From positions 1-39,418 of the forward strand of contig PNQY01000080.1 in the NCBI GenBank assembly GCA_002909145.1: a stretch of 39,418 nucleotides of DNA, in the 5' to 3' direction. A program made the translations under genes and the position numbers. Below, piece after piece: positions 17,606 to 26,621 of this stretch (position 1 is the stretch's first letter; the number at the start of each line of letters is the position of its first letter). This DNA comes from Candidatus Thioglobus perditus. Lineage in GTDB: Bacteria > Pseudomonadota > Gammaproteobacteria > PS1 > Pseudothioglobaceae. The notes below the pieces were generated by a model. That model had not been told where the DNA came from. It did no database searches and saw nothing but the letters and a program-made list of their open reading frames with translations.

Positions 17606-18058
17606 ATGTCAAATTCTGATAATACAGACATATATAATGCAGATTTATCGAGCGGTATAGCTGCATTTGATTCAAAAAATTTTACTATGGCATATGAATT
17701 GTTGTCACCATTGGCAACACAGGGAGATGCTGAATCTTTGTGGCGTGTTGGTATGATGCAAATGAATGGATTGGGTATGGTTGAAAATCAAGCTTTAGGG
17801 TTTGAAAATTTTATTCTAGCTGCTGAAAAGGGGCATGCATTTGCTCATCATATGATTGGTGTAGCATATATGACTGGAGAGGGTGTTAAAAAAGATATTG
17901 CTAAATCCATCAAGTGGTTTGAAAAAGGTGCAGAATTTAATATTCCTGGACCAATGTATACATTAGGAATGCTGTATGAAGATGGCAAAGAAATTGAGCA
18001 GGATTTAGAAAAAGCCCAATATTGGTATGACAAAGCTTCAGAAATTAACACTCCATAG
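17606..18058 (+). CDS. Sel1/TPR-like repeat protein
   Basis: A 150-residue protein made of Sel1-like repeats: LLSPLATQGDAESLWRVGMM, a second ALGFENFILAAEKGHAFAHH, a third SIKWFEKGAEFNIPGPMYTLG and a last partial AQYWYDKASE. Such repeats form helical solenoids that bind proteins. No signal peptide is present, so it is likely cytoplasmic. An in-frame TTG at 17594 would add four residues, but GGAGA (17596-17600) sits five bases before the ATG at 17606, which decides the start. It lies 15 bases upstream of gltX. Its partner and role are not predictable. Confidence 0.83.
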   Translation: MSNSDNTDIYNADLSSGIAAFDSKNFTMAYELLSPLATQGDAESLWRVGMMQMNGLGMVENQALGFENFILAAEKGHAFAHHMIGVAYMTGEGVKKDIAKSIKWFEKGAEFNIPGPMYTLGMLYEDGKEIEQDLEKAQYWYDKASEINTP

Positions 18059-18073
18059 AATAAAAATATTATT

Positions 18074-19462
18074 ATGAAATCAAGATTTGCCCCTTCCCCA
18101 ACAGGGTACTTACATATTGGCGGTGCTAGGACCGCATTATTTGCTTGGCTATGGGCTAGAAAACAAAATGGTAAGTTTGTACTACGCATCGAAGATACTG
18201 ATCTTGAGCGCTCAACCCAGGCATCAGTTGATGCAATTCTTGATGGTATGAGCTGGCTTGGTCTTGATAATGATGAAGGTCCATACTATCAAACTAAAAG
18301 ATTTGAAAGATATAGAAATATTGTTAATCAATTGCTAGATGAAGGCAAGGCCTATCATTGTGAGTGCTCAAAACAGCGCTTGCAAAGCTTACGCGAAGAT
18401 CTAATGGCAAAAGGTGAAAAAGCCAAATATGATGGATGCTGTCGAGATAAAAACCTGGATTCTGGAGTTGTACGCTTTAAAAATCCACAGGACTCATATG
18501 TAGTTTTTAATGATTTAGTGAAGGGAAAAATTTCAATCTCTAATCAAGAGTTAGATGATTTAATTATTGCTCGTAGTGATGGCACTCCAACTTATAATCT
18601 AACCGTTGTGGTTGATGATCACGATATGGAAATTGATTATGTAATTCGTGGAGATGATCATATTAATAACACCCCCAGACAGATTAATTTATATCAAGCT
18701 CTAGGATGGAATTTACCAGAATTTGCACATTTACCAATGATCCTTGGTGGTGACGGGGCTAGACTTTCAAAGCGTCATGGGGCTGTTAGTGTTATGGCTT
18801 ATAGGGATGATGGTTTTTTACCTGAGGCGCTGCTTAATTATTTAGTTAGGCTTGGTTGGTCGCACGGTGATCAAGAAATATTTTCAATTGAAGAAATGAT
18901 AGAGCTGTTTGATTTGAAAGACATAAATAAGTCTTCAGCAAGCTTTAATCAAGACAAGCTTATTTGGCTAAACCAAGAATATATTAAAAACTCTAGTATT
19001 GAGAATTTAGTTAGCCAATTAGAGTGGCATATAAATCAACAATCTATTGATGTTGATAATGGTCCTGATATTAATAAAGTTGTTAATTCTTTACAAGAGC
19101 GTAGTAAAACCTTAGTGGAAATGACTAATGGTATGAAAATGTTTTATCAAGACTTTAATGAATTTGATGAAAAACTAGCCAAAAAACAGTTTAAGCCAGA
19201 TTCTAAAAATATAATTGAAACACTTTTTAGTAAGTTGGATGATTTGGATGATTTCTCGGCTGAAAATATTCACAACGTTGTCAAAGAAATTTGCTCTGAA
19301 CTCAAAGTTGGTTTTGGCAAAGTTGGACAGCCATTTAGATTGGCATTAAGTGGCAATGGTAACGCTGGAAGTATTGATGTGGTTGCTGAGTTGGTTGGAA
19401 AAGAGAGGGTATTGATGCGACTAAATATGGCTCTTGATTATATTTCTCAAAAATACAGCTAA
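18074..19462 (+). CDS. gltX: Glutamyl-tRNA synthetase
   Basis: Charges tRNA-Glu with glutamate; cytoplasmic class I synthetase. The 462-residue length is standard. The HIGH-type motif HIGG is at residues 14-17 in PSPTGYLHIGGARTALF, the KMSKS-equivalent LSKRH near residue 232, and a Cys-bearing insertion (CECSKQ, then GCC) at about 96-118 corresponds to the zinc region of the E. coli enzyme. The C-terminal helical anticodon-binding half is complete. The start gives a canonical N-terminus (MKSRFAPSPTG). No Shine-Dalgarno is seen before it, so coupling to the sel1 gene 15 bases upstream is plausible. There is only one gltX-type gene in the window, so whether it is discriminating cannot be judged. 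Confidence 0.97.
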   Translation: MKSRFAPSPTGYLHIGGARTALFAWLWARKQNGKFVLRIEDTDLERSTQASVDAILDGMSWLGLDNDEGPYYQTKRFERYRNIVNQLLDEGKAYHCECSKQRLQSLREDLMAKGEKAKYDGCCRDKNLDSGVVRFKNPQDSYVVFNDLVKGKISISNQELDDLIIARSDGTPTYNLTVVVDDHDMEIDYVIRGDDHINNTPRQINLYQALGWNLPEFAHLPMILGGDGARLSKRHGAVSVMAYRDDGFLPEALLNYLVRLGWSHGDQEIFSIEEMIELFDLKDINKSSASFNQDKLIWLNQEYIKNSSIENLVSQLEWHINQQSIDVDNGPDINKVVNSLQERSKTLVEMTNGMKMFYQDFNEFDEKLAKKQFKPDSKNIIETLFSKLDDLDDFSAENIHNVVKEICSELKVGFGKVGQPFRLALSGNGNAGSIDVVAELVGKERVLMRLNMALDYISQKYS

Positions 19463-19480
19463 ATTGGTTATCATCTAACA

Positions 19481-21997
19481 ATGAATCTAGATGAGTTTAA
19501 AACTAGGTATAAAAAATTACAAGAGACATTAAAGGATGATTTTTTAAAATCCCCAGAATTAGTTGAAGACCTTGTTGTTTCCAGATCAAACAAAATAGAC
19601 AGCCTACTTAAAGATATCTGGCAAGGGTTCGATATGAGCTCTAGCATATGCTTAGTTGCAGTCGGTGGTTACGGTAGGTCTGAATTGCACTTGTATTCTG
19701 ATATTGACCTTTTAATACTTATTCCAAATAACTCTCATAATAAACACAAAGAAACTATATCTAAGTTTTTAACATTTCTATGGGATGTTGGACTTGAAGT
19801 TGGACACTCCACTAGAGATATTAAAGACTGCGTGTGTGAAATTAAAGATCTCAGTGTGGTTACTAATTTATTAGAGTCGCGCATAATCCTAGGCAAAGAA
19901 TCATTATTTTTAAAAATGAAAGCAATGATTAATTCAAGCGATTGGTCCTCACAGTCTTTTTTTGTAGAGAAACAAAAAGAGCAGCATAATCGTCATATTA
20001 GTTTTTCCAATACCGCATACAATTTAGAGCCAAATGTAAAAGAAAGCCCAGGAGGGCTTAGAGATTTTCAAACAGTTGCTTGGGTGGCAAAATGGTATTT
20101 TGATGTTAATACTCTATTCGAGCTTGTAGACAAGAATTATTTAACTACTAGCGAATATGATTTATTAAAAACAGCACAGCTGTTTTTATGGAAAATCAGA
20201 TTTGCATTGCATGTTGTTGCTAATCATCGAGAAGATAGATTATTGTTTCAATATCAAAAACAATTAGCTGATATGCTTGGATATGCTGATAGTGACTCTA
20301 TGGCAGTTGAAAGCCTAATGAAAGATTATTATCAAATTGTAACTAAAGTTTCACGTTTGAATGATATTTTATTACAACTATTAGAAGATAAAATTCTCAA
20401 CACTCAAAGCTTGAATGATCGTTTCATAATTAAATATGGATACATTCAAATTACAAATAACAGTGTATTTATTGACAATCCTTCTGCATTTATTGAGATA
20501 TTTTTATTAATTGCAAAGCATAATTATGTGCGTGGCGTTAGTGCTGGAACACTTAGGCGTATGCAAATAAACATTAATATAATTGATAATGATTATTTTA
20601 AAAAGCGTGATAACAATCGTTTGTTTATTGAATTATTACAACAAGAGCACGGTATTAATAAAGCTCTAAAGCTTATGAATCGCTATGGAGTTTTAGAGCG
20701 CTATATTCCAGCATTTGGAAAGATAATGGGACTTATGCAGTATGATTTATTTCACGCATATACTGTAGATCAACACACACTTTTTGTTATTCGTAACCTT
20801 AGAAGGTTTTTTATTCCTGAGTTTAACAAAGAGTTTGAATTGTGTAGTGAAATTGCACAGAAGGTGCACAAACCAGAGTTGCTATTACTAGCTGGACTGT
20901 TTCATGATATTGCTAAGGGTAGGGGTGGCGACCATGCTAAGCTAGGATCAAAAGATGTGAATGAGTTCTGTAGACACCATCAGTTAAATCCTAAAGATAC
21001 TGATTTGGTTTCTAATTTAGTTGCAAAGCATTTATTAATGTCTCATGTTGCTCAAAAAGAAGATATTGATGATCCTGAAGTCGTTGATGATTTTGTTGAT
21101 GAAGTTAAATCTATAGAATTTTTAGAATTTTTATATTTACTTACAGTTGCTGATATACGCGCCACTAAAAGTGATTTATGGAACAATTGGAAAGACTCTC
21201 TGCTGAAGAGGTTGTTTTATAAGGCTAAAAAACAACTAGAAGGAGGCAAGGGTAAGTCTCCTAGTATGAGTCAACAAATTAAGGCCGCAAAACAGATGGT
21301 TATAGAGGAGTCTATAGCTCATGGTTATCAAATGAGCGAAGTGGAAAGAATACTTGCAACTTTGCCAAAGGATTACTTCCTACGTTATGAGACTAATGAT
21401 ATTTTATGGCATTTATATCTAGTTACTAAGAATGCAAATAAAGACTCAGTAATTGCATCAAAATTATCAGAACATAATGTTGTCGATATTTTTGTATATA
21501 GTAATGACTCAAAAGGATTGTTTTTTAAAATTGTTAGTATTCTTGAGAGGTTAGGGCTTAATGTTGTAGATGCTAGGATTTTAACCACAAAGGACAAGAA
21601 AGCTTACAATACTATAAGCGTATTGCAAGATAGAGCACTTGATGGGATTAATATAAGTCAAGAAATAGAAGACGAACTAAACAATACAGATATAGACATT
21701 AAAGAGGTTAGCGATAAGTTTATTCATCGTCATTTTGATCATAAAACGAAGATTGACTTCTCTACTAATAGAAAATGGAACCTAACCCAGTTAAGTGTTA
21801 ATGTGATTGATAAACAAGGCATACTTTCAAATATTGCACACATTTTTTATAAACTTGACATTTTCTTAATTAATGCAAGAATTGCAACCGTGGGTGAAAG
21901 AGTTGAAGATGTTTTTTTTATTAGTAATAATAAAAATCAACCGTTAAGTAAGAAGCAAAAAATAGAACTTAAAGAGGAATTGGAAGAAAGGTTGTAA
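19481..21997 (+). CDS. glnD: [Protein-PII] uridylyltransferase / uridylyl-removing enzyme
   Basis: The nitrogen sensor that adds UMP to PII when glutamine is low and removes it when high. 838 residues, shorter than E. coli GlnD (890) but with all four parts. The nucleotidyltransferase signature GGYGRSELHLYSDIDLL is at 62-78. A GlnD PII-uridylyltransferase helical domain follows, then an HD domain with HD at 475-476 (LFHDIAKGRGGDH), and two C-terminal ACT domains (about 690-765 and 775-838). No glnB or amtB is adjacent. It begins 18 bases after gltX, with no clear ribosome site. Confidence 0.96.
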   Translation: MNLDEFKTRYKKLQETLKDDFLKSPELVEDLVVSRSNKIDSLLKDIWQGFDMSSSICLVAVGGYGRSELHLYSDIDLLILIPNNSHNKHKETISKFLTFLWDVGLEVGHSTRDIKDCVCEIKDLSVVTNLLESRIILGKESLFLKMKAMINSSDWSSQSFFVEKQKEQHNRHISFSNTAYNLEPNVKESPGGLRDFQTVAWVAKWYFDVNTLFELVDKNYLTTSEYDLLKTAQLFLWKIRFALHVVANHREDRLLFQYQKQLADMLGYADSDSMAVESLMKDYYQIVTKVSRLNDILLQLLEDKILNTQSLNDRFIIKYGYIQITNNSVFIDNPSAFIEIFLLIAKHNYVRGVSAGTLRRMQININIIDNDYFKKRDNNRLFIELLQQEHGINKALKLMNRYGVLERYIPAFGKIMGLMQYDLFHAYTVDQHTLFVIRNLRRFFIPEFNKEFELCSEIAQKVHKPELLLLAGLFHDIAKGRGGDHAKLGSKDVNEFCRHHQLNPKDTDLVSNLVAKHLLMSHVAQKEDIDDPEVVDDFVDEVKSIEFLEFLYLLTVADIRATKSDLWNNWKDSLLKRLFYKAKKQLEGGKGKSPSMSQQIKAAKQMVIEESIAHGYQMSEVERILATLPKDYFLRYETNDILWHLYLVTKNANKDSVIASKLSEHNVVDIFVYSNDSKGLFFKIVSILERLGLNVVDARILTTKDKKAYNTISVLQDRALDGINISQEIEDELNNTDIDIKEVSDKFIHRHFDHKTKIDFSTNRKWNLTQLSVNVIDKQGILSNIAHIFYKLDIFLINARIATVGERVEDVFFISNNKNQPLSKKQKIELKEELEERL

Positions 21998-22021
21998 AAA
22001 AATAGCACAAGGTTGAAAAAG

Positions 22022-22030
22022 TGATATAAT
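22022..22030 (+). promoter_or_regulatory. Extended -10 promoter of trxA
   Basis: TGATATAAT combines a TG extended element with a perfect TATAAT (22025-22030). The -35 region (ATAGCA at 22002-22007, 17 bases upstream) is poor, as expected for an extended -10 promoter. The predicted start is near 22037, giving a leader of about 55 bases before the trxA ATG. Confidence 0.55.
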
Positions 22031-22040
22031 TTACCCGCAT

Positions 22041-22056
22041 ACAGCAGTTCTGCTGT
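22041..22056 (+). terminator. Hairpin with T-rich tail at the 5' end of the trxA leader
   Basis: ACAGCA (22041-22046), loop GTTC and TGCTGT (22051-22056) form a perfect 6-bp stem followed by TTATTTCTATTT. It lies after the putative trxA -10 box, so it may end glnD transcripts, protect the 5' end of the trxA message, or attenuate it. Confidence 0.4.
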
Positions 22057-22091
22057 TTATTTCTATTTCAGATTAACTTTACAAAAAAAAT

Positions 22092-22418
22092 ATGAACGAT
22101 AAAATTAAAGTAGTTACTGATGCCTCTTTTGAGGATGATGTAATAAATTCATCACAAGTGGTTTTGGTGGATTTTTGGGCGCAGTGGTGTGGTCCATGTA
22201 AGGCCATAGCTCCAGTATTAGACGAAATTGCTGATGAGTACGATGGCAAAGTATTAATTGCAAAAATTAATGTAGATGACAATGATCAGACCCCGCCAAA
22301 GTATGGCATACGTGGAATCCCAACTATGTTGTTATTTTCTGCTGGTGCTGTTGTTGCAACTAAAATGGGCGCACTTTCAAAGGCTGAGTTAAGTGCATTT
22401 ATTGACGCAAATATTTAA
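22092..22418 (+). CDS. trxA: Thioredoxin
   Basis: Cytoplasmic disulfide reductase that supplies reducing power to ribonucleotide reductase, Msr and others. The 108-residue length is exact for Trx1. The active site WCGPC is at residues 32-36, the cis-Pro loop GIRGIPTM near 76-83, and the buried Asp (VDFWA) at 27. The start ATG at 22092 follows a run of A and lacks a Shine-Dalgarno. rho follows, the same trxA-rho order as in E. coli. Confidence 0.98.
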   Translation: MNDKIKVVTDASFEDDVINSSQVVLVDFWAQWCGPCKAIAPVLDEIADEYDGKVLIAKINVDDNDQTPPKYGIRGIPTMLLFSAGAVVATKMGALSKAELSAFIDANI

Positions 22419-22432
22419 TATAACAAATTAAC

Positions 22433-22459
22433 AACTAGTCATTTTCTTGATGGCTAGTT
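22433..22459 (+). terminator. Hairpin between trxA and rho
   Basis: AACTAGTCA (22433-22441) pairs with TGGCTAGTT (22451-22459) through nine pairs including one G-T, with a 9-base loop. It is followed by TAAATAAAAT rather than a pure T tract, so it is a weak terminator or a 3'-end stabiliser for the trxA message. Confidence 0.4.
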
Positions 22460-22475
22460 TAAATAAAATCTTACG

Positions 22476-22499
22476 GCGCTGCTTTAAGCGCTTCTTTAT
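22476..22499 (+). terminator. Intrinsic-terminator-like hairpin in the rho leader
   Basis: GCGCT (22476-22480) and AGCGC (22487-22491) form a G+C-rich stem, rare in this AT-rich gap, with a 6-base loop followed by TTCTTTATT. It lies about 36 bases before the rho ATG. It could end trxA transcripts or act as an attenuator of rho, whose E. coli counterpart is autoregulated in its leader. Confidence 0.45.
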
Positions 22500-22534
22500 T
22501 GGCAATAATTACCAATTATCATTTGGATGAATTC

Positions 22535-23797
22535 ATGAAATTATCAGAACTAAAAAAACTATCACCAGAAGAGTTACTAGAACTAGCTCAATCTCTAGGC
22601 GCAGAAAACATTTCTCGTGCAAAAAAACAAACATTAATTTTTATTATCCTAAAAGCTAAAGCGGCAAATGATGAAGAAGTTTTGGGAGATGGTGTTTTAG
22701 ATGTATTGCAAGATGGCTACGGTTTCTTACGTTCGAGCGATGATTCTTACACATCAGGCGCCGATGATATTTATATTTCACCTAATCAAATTAGAAGATT
22801 TAACCTTTCAACTGGTGATCTGGTTACTGGAAAGATTAGGGCCCCTAAAAAAGGTGAGAAGTACTTTGCGCTGGTTCAAGTATCTGAAGTAAATGGTGAA
22901 AATCCAGACAATGTAAGGAATAGAGTTCCATTTGCCTCATTAACCCCTATCCATCCTAATGAAAGATTAACGCTTGAAATTGGTAATGGAGGCACTGAGG
23001 ATATTACTGCAAGAGTTATTGATTTGGTTTCACCTTTTGGTAAAGGCCAAAGGGGGTTGTTGGTTGCTCCTCCTAAAGCTGGTAAAACTATGATTGTGCA
23101 AAATATTGCTGCTTCTATTGCACGCAATAATCCTGAATGTGAACTCATTGTATTGCTAATTGATGAACGCCCAGAAGAGGTAACTGAGATGGCCAGAACT
23201 GTTCGTGGTGAGGTTATTGCATCTACATTTGATGAGCCGGCAAAGCGTCATGTACAAGTGGCTGAAATGGTTATTCAAAAAGCCAAGAGGCGTGCAGAGC
23301 AGGGTAAAGATGTTATTATTTTGTTGGATTCAATTACACGTTTAGCGCGCGCCTATAATACAGTGGCACCTTCTTCAGGCAAGGTGTTAACCGGTGGTGT
23401 AGATGCAAACGCACTACAACGACCAAAACGTTTTTTTGGTGCTGCAAGGAATATTGAAAATGGTGGCAGTGTAACAATTATTGCTACAGCTCTTATTGAT
23501 ACTGGCTCAAAAATGGATGAGGTTATTTATCAAGAGTTCAAAGGTACTGGTAATATGGAATTGCATTTAGAAAGACGTTTGAGTGAAAAACGTATTTTCC
23601 CAGCTATAAATATTAACGCTTCTGGCACACGTCGTGAAGAACTTATTACCGATGAAAAAGAGTTGCAAAAAATGTGGATTCTTAGGAAGATTCTACACCC
23701 TATGGATACTGTTGAGGCAGCAGAGTTCTTGATTGACCGCTTAAAGCTTACCAAGACAAACGATGAGTTCTTTGCTTCTATGTCACAAAAGAAATAA
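22535..23797 (+). CDS. rho: Transcription termination factor Rho
   Basis: The hexameric RNA helicase that ends transcription at Rho-dependent sites. 420 residues from the ATG at 22535, matching E. coli Rho (419) and starting [14 protein letters not shown]. An upstream in-frame TTG at 22499 would add 12 non-conserved residues and falls in the leader hairpin, so it is rejected. Visible parts are the N-terminal helix bundle, the cold-shock RNA-binding domain (GYGFLRS ... [13 protein letters not shown]), Walker A PPKAGKT near 176-182, Walker [17 protein letters not shown], and the Q-loop/R-loop region ([25 protein letters not shown]). Its leader carries two hairpins. A Rof-like antagonist is encoded at 6949-7167. 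Confidence 0.98.
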   Translation: MKLSELKKLSPEELLELAQSLGAENISRAKKQTLIFIILKAKAANDEEVLGDGVLDVLQDGYGFLRSSDDSYTSGADDIYISPNQIRRFNLSTGDLVTGKIRAPKKGEKYFALVQVSEVNGENPDNVRNRVPFASLTPIHPNERLTLEIGNGGTEDITARVIDLVSPFGKGQRGLLVAPPKAGKTMIVQNIAASIARNNPECELIVLLIDERPEEVTEMARTVRGEVIASTFDEPAKRHVQVAEMVIQKAKRRAEQGKDVIILLDSITRLARAYNTVAPSSGKVLTGGVDANALQRPKRFFGAARNIENGGSVTIIATALIDTGSKMDEVIYQEFKGTGNMELHLERRLSEKRIFPAININASGTRREELITDEKELQKMWILRKILHPMDTVEAAEFLIDRLKLTKTNDEFFASMSQKK

Positions 23798-23825
23798 ACA
23801 ACATAATTTGGTTTATACTTAACGC

Positions 23826-24956
23826 ATGAGTTCAGTATTAGCCAAAGCTTTAAAACTTCAAAATAGTACCATATCAAAGTATTTAATGCGCAATGTGCTG
23901 GTGCTTCTAGCAGCAGTTTTTATTGTAATTGGTCTGGTTGTTTTTGGTAATCAATTAGTTTTGGTAGTTAAAGAAAGCTTAAAACAAGGCATACTTACCG
24001 AAGACCTGTTTTCAATTATTGGCTTTAAGATGATTAGAGATGTACCTTTAATCCTATCTTTATCTCTATTTTTGGCAATTATTTTAGCCATTAGTAGGTC
24101 TTATAAAAATTCAGAAGCCATAGTTATGAACTCTCTAGGTATTGGTGATAAGCACTTTATGGTGTTTATTCAACCTATAGTGATTATTATTTTTATTTTC
24201 ATTTTGTTTTTAAGCACCATTGCTGTACCTTGGTCAAAACAACAAAGAGGCATGATCATGGATCGAACCGAAAATGCATCTGAGTTTTCATTTATTAAAG
24301 AGGGTGAGTTTCAAGAATTTAAAAATGGCGATATAGTTTTTTACGCATCGAAAGTAGAAAATGCGGATAATTCTGAGCAGGATATGGAAGAAATATTTAT
24401 TTATGCTGTTGCTGGGGATGAGCCAGTTATAACTCTAGCCGAACAAGCAAATAAATATACAGATTCAAGCACTAATAGTGTTTATTTGCGCCTTAGAAAT
24501 GGCATACGTTATCATGGATTCCCTGCAGATAAAAATAAAAAAATCCTAGATTTTGACCTGTATGACCTGCAGATTATTAACGGAGAGGATCAAAAATCAG
24601 TAAATAAAATCACAAAAATAGAAGCTAAAAAAACTACTGATTTAATATTTTCTAATAATCTTAAAGAAAACGCAGAATTACAGTGGCGTATATCTCAACC
24701 TTTGAGCGTATTAATATTGTCAATTTTAGGTGTATTGTTAGGTAAAGCATCTCCAAGAGGAGGTAAAAATCTTGGTGTTCTAATTGGCGTGGTTATATTT
24801 ATTTTGTACAACAACGCACTTCTTATTGCCAAATCAACTCTGGAGCATGGAGATTCTAGTCCGATTGTCGGTCTTTGGTGGGTGCATTTGGTTATGCTGT
24901 TATTTATTTTTATTTTTTATGGTTTTAGACATGGAAAGTTTGTAAGGCACGTTTGA
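23826..24956 (+). CDS. lptF: LPS export ABC transporter permease LptF
   Basis: An inner-membrane subunit of the LptB2FG machine that extracts lipopolysaccharide and passes it to LptC/LptA. 376 residues (E. coli 366). Three N-terminal helices (about 24-45, 68-95, 112-138), a periplasmic beta-jellyroll domain (about 145-275) and three C-terminal helices (about 290-372) give the YjgP/YjgQ layout. LptF rather than LptG is chosen from the N-terminal segment ending ALKLQNSTISKYLMRNVL and the short cytoplasmic loop. lptG, which normally follows directly, is absent: queF is next. The gene starts 28 bases after rho. Confidence 0.85.
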   Translation: MSSVLAKALKLQNSTISKYLMRNVLVLLAAVFIVIGLVVFGNQLVLVVKESLKQGILTEDLFSIIGFKMIRDVPLILSLSLFLAIILAISRSYKNSEAIVMNSLGIGDKHFMVFIQPIVIIIFIFILFLSTIAVPWSKQQRGMIMDRTENASEFSFIKEGEFQEFKNGDIVFYASKVENADNSEQDMEEIFIYAVAGDEPVITLAEQANKYTDSSTNSVYLRLRNGIRYHGFPADKNKKILDFDLYDLQIINGEDQKSVNKITKIEAKKTTDLIFSNNLKENAELQWRISQPLSVLILSILGVLLGKASPRGGKNLGVLIGVVIFILYNNALLIAKSTLEHGDSSPIVGLWWVHLVMLLFIFIFYGFRHGKFVRHV

Positions 24957-25018
24957 GGCTATTCAGAAGCCTTATAGGGGTGTAAAATACCCTCACATTT
25001 TTTAAAGGAAGTAATTTA

Positions 25019-25417
25019 ATGTCGTCCAAGCCTAGTAAAGAGTTAGAAGTATTTGACAATCCAAATTCTGAGCGTGATTTTGTTATTCAAATTGATGTGC
25101 CAGAATTTACATGTCTTTGTCCAAAAACAGGTCAACCTGATTTTGCCACACTGCATTTAGAATATATTGCTGATAAAGCTTGTGTTGAGCTTAAATCTTT
25201 AAAAATGTATATATGGTCTTTTCGTGATGAAGGTGCTTTTCATGAAGCGGTAACTAATCAAATTCTTGATGATTTAGTTAAGGCCACTAATCCTAGATTT
25301 ATGCGTCTTAAGGCGATATTTAATGTTCGTGGCGGTGTTTACACAACAGTTGTAGCCGAACATCAGCAAAGCGGATGGACTCCTAATCCAGTAGTAAGTT
25401 TATCTCACTTAAAGTAA
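25019..25417 (+). CDS. queF: NADPH-dependent 7-cyano-7-deazaguanine reductase (unimodular)
   Basis: Reduces preQ0 to preQ1, the precursor of the tRNA base queuosine. The 132 residues mark the short, single-domain QueF class of Bacillus type, not the duplicated E. coli type (282). The nucleophile Cys34 and catalytic Asp41 lie in [11 protein letters not shown], and the substrate-binding FHE Glu is at 76. ESLK-type NADPH motif [13 protein letters not shown] spans about 57-69. A strong AAAGGAAG ribosome site precedes the ATG. A TAAAAT about 34 bases upstream may be its -10 box. pcnB follows after 7 bases. Confidence 0.93.
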   Translation: MSSKPSKELEVFDNPNSERDFVIQIDVPEFTCLCPKTGQPDFATLHLEYIADKACVELKSLKMYIWSFRDEGAFHEAVTNQILDDLVKATNPRFMRLKAIFNVRGGVYTTVVAEHQQSGWTPNPVVSLSHLK

Positions 25418-25424
25418 ATAATTT

Positions 25425-26621
25425 ATGGAAGTTGTTAGTCAAAGCGTTAAATTTGACAAAAAATTACTCGACAAGGATGCATTAAAAGTAGTTAGCACTA
25501 TTAGAAAGGCCGGATTTGAAGTGTATTTGGTAGGTGGGTGTGTAAGGGATCTGTTATTGGGTTTAGAGCCTAAAGATTTTGACATTGCTACTAACGCCAA
25601 ACCCGAAAAAGTGCACAAACTGTTTAAACGCTCTCGTTTAATTGGCAGACGTTTTCGTTTGGTGCATGTTATGTTTTCAGCGCGAAAGTTCATTGAAGTT
25701 GCAACCTTCAGATCTGGCAAAGTACAAACCGCCAAAAGTGGTGTTATTGTTAGGGATAACTGCTATGGCGATATTGAAGATGACGTGGTTCGTAGAGATT
25801 TTAATATTAACGCACTGTATTATGATGTTGAGCAGCAAAAGGTTATTGATTATGTTGGTGGATTAAAAGACATATCTACCAAGGAAATACATATTATTGG
25901 TGATCCTAAATTACGTTTTGAGCAGGATCCTGTGCGTATGATTAGGGCTGTTAGATTCCAATCAAAATTAAGATTTGTTTTGAGTAGTGAGATTGAGTCT
26001 GCAATCTATGAACAGTCATCACTACTTAGTAATATTTCTCCAGCACGTTTATATGAAGAGTGTATTAAATTATTTCATAATAAGTACAGTTTTGAGGTTT
26101 ATGAAAGTTTGGAAAAATTTGGATTGTTGAAGCACCTATTCAAACAAACACATAAGAATGATTTTATTAAAAAGGCTCTACTTAATACTTCATCTAGAAT
26201 TAGTAAAAATAAGCCAGTCACACCAGTTTTCCTTTTTGCAGTATTTTTATGGCAGGCCCAAAATGAGCGTTTTGCCATTATAAAAAAACGACAAAAATCT
26301 TTCTATTTGGCTATGAATCAAGCTTCAGAAGAGGTTATTATTAATCAAATTAAGCAAGTATCTTTACCAAAATGGCTTACTGCTAGAATTAAAGATATTT
26401 GGATGATGCAGTCAAGATTGGAAAAAATGCATCCTAAAAAAACGCGTGAAACACTAAAAAATCCACGCTTTAGGATGGCGTATGATTTTTTACTCTTGCG
26501 TTCACAAAGTATTAATCCAGAATTAAAGGAAACGGCCGATTTTTGGACCAAAATACAAGTTACACACAAAGATTCACAAGGGAAAGTAGCGCATAGTGAT
26601 AATCATAAAAAGAAACAATGA
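25425..26621 (+). CDS. pcnB: Poly(A) polymerase I
   Basis: Adds 3' poly(A) tails that promote RNA decay. The 398 residues are shorter than E. coli PcnB (about 465), mainly in the C-terminal tail. Class II nucleotidyltransferase core: YLVGGCVRDLL (35-45), catalytic DFD (51-53) in PKDFDIATNA, and the PAP-specific segment RSRLIGRRFRLVHV (about 69-82), which separates PAP from CCA-adding enzymes, followed by RRDFNINALYYD. The end is basic (HKKKQ), as in other PcnB proteins. It overlaps the SDR gene downstream by 4 bases. folK, its usual neighbour, is not here. Confidence 0.92.
   Translation: MEVVSQSVKFDKKLLDKDALKVVSTIRKAGFEVYLVGGCVRDLLLGLEPKDFDIATNAKPEKVHKLFKRSRLIGRRFRLVHVMFSARKFIEVATFRSGKVQTAKSGVIVRDNCYGDIEDDVVRRDFNINALYYDVEQQKVIDYVGGLKDISTKEIHIIGDPKLRFEQDPVRMIRAVRFQSKLRFVLSSEIESAIYEQSSLLSNISPARLYEECIKLFHNKYSFEVYESLEKFGLLKHLFKQTHKNDFIKKALLNTSSRISKNKPVTPVFLFAVFLWQAQNERFAIIKKRQKSFYLAMNQASEEVIINQIKQVSLPKWLTARIKDIWMMQSRLEKMHPKKTRETLKNPRFRMAYDFLLLRSQSINPELKETADFWTKIQVTHKDSQGKVAHSDNHKKKQ

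Noticed and set aside
24957-25018. Possible preQ1 riboswitch before queF
   Set aside because: The gap has a GGGT/ACCC hairpin and a nearby ribosome site, but the tail is U-rich rather than the A-rich strand needed for the preQ1-I pseudoknot, and the conserved loop residues are absent. A weak terminator or simple promoter spacing explains it better.
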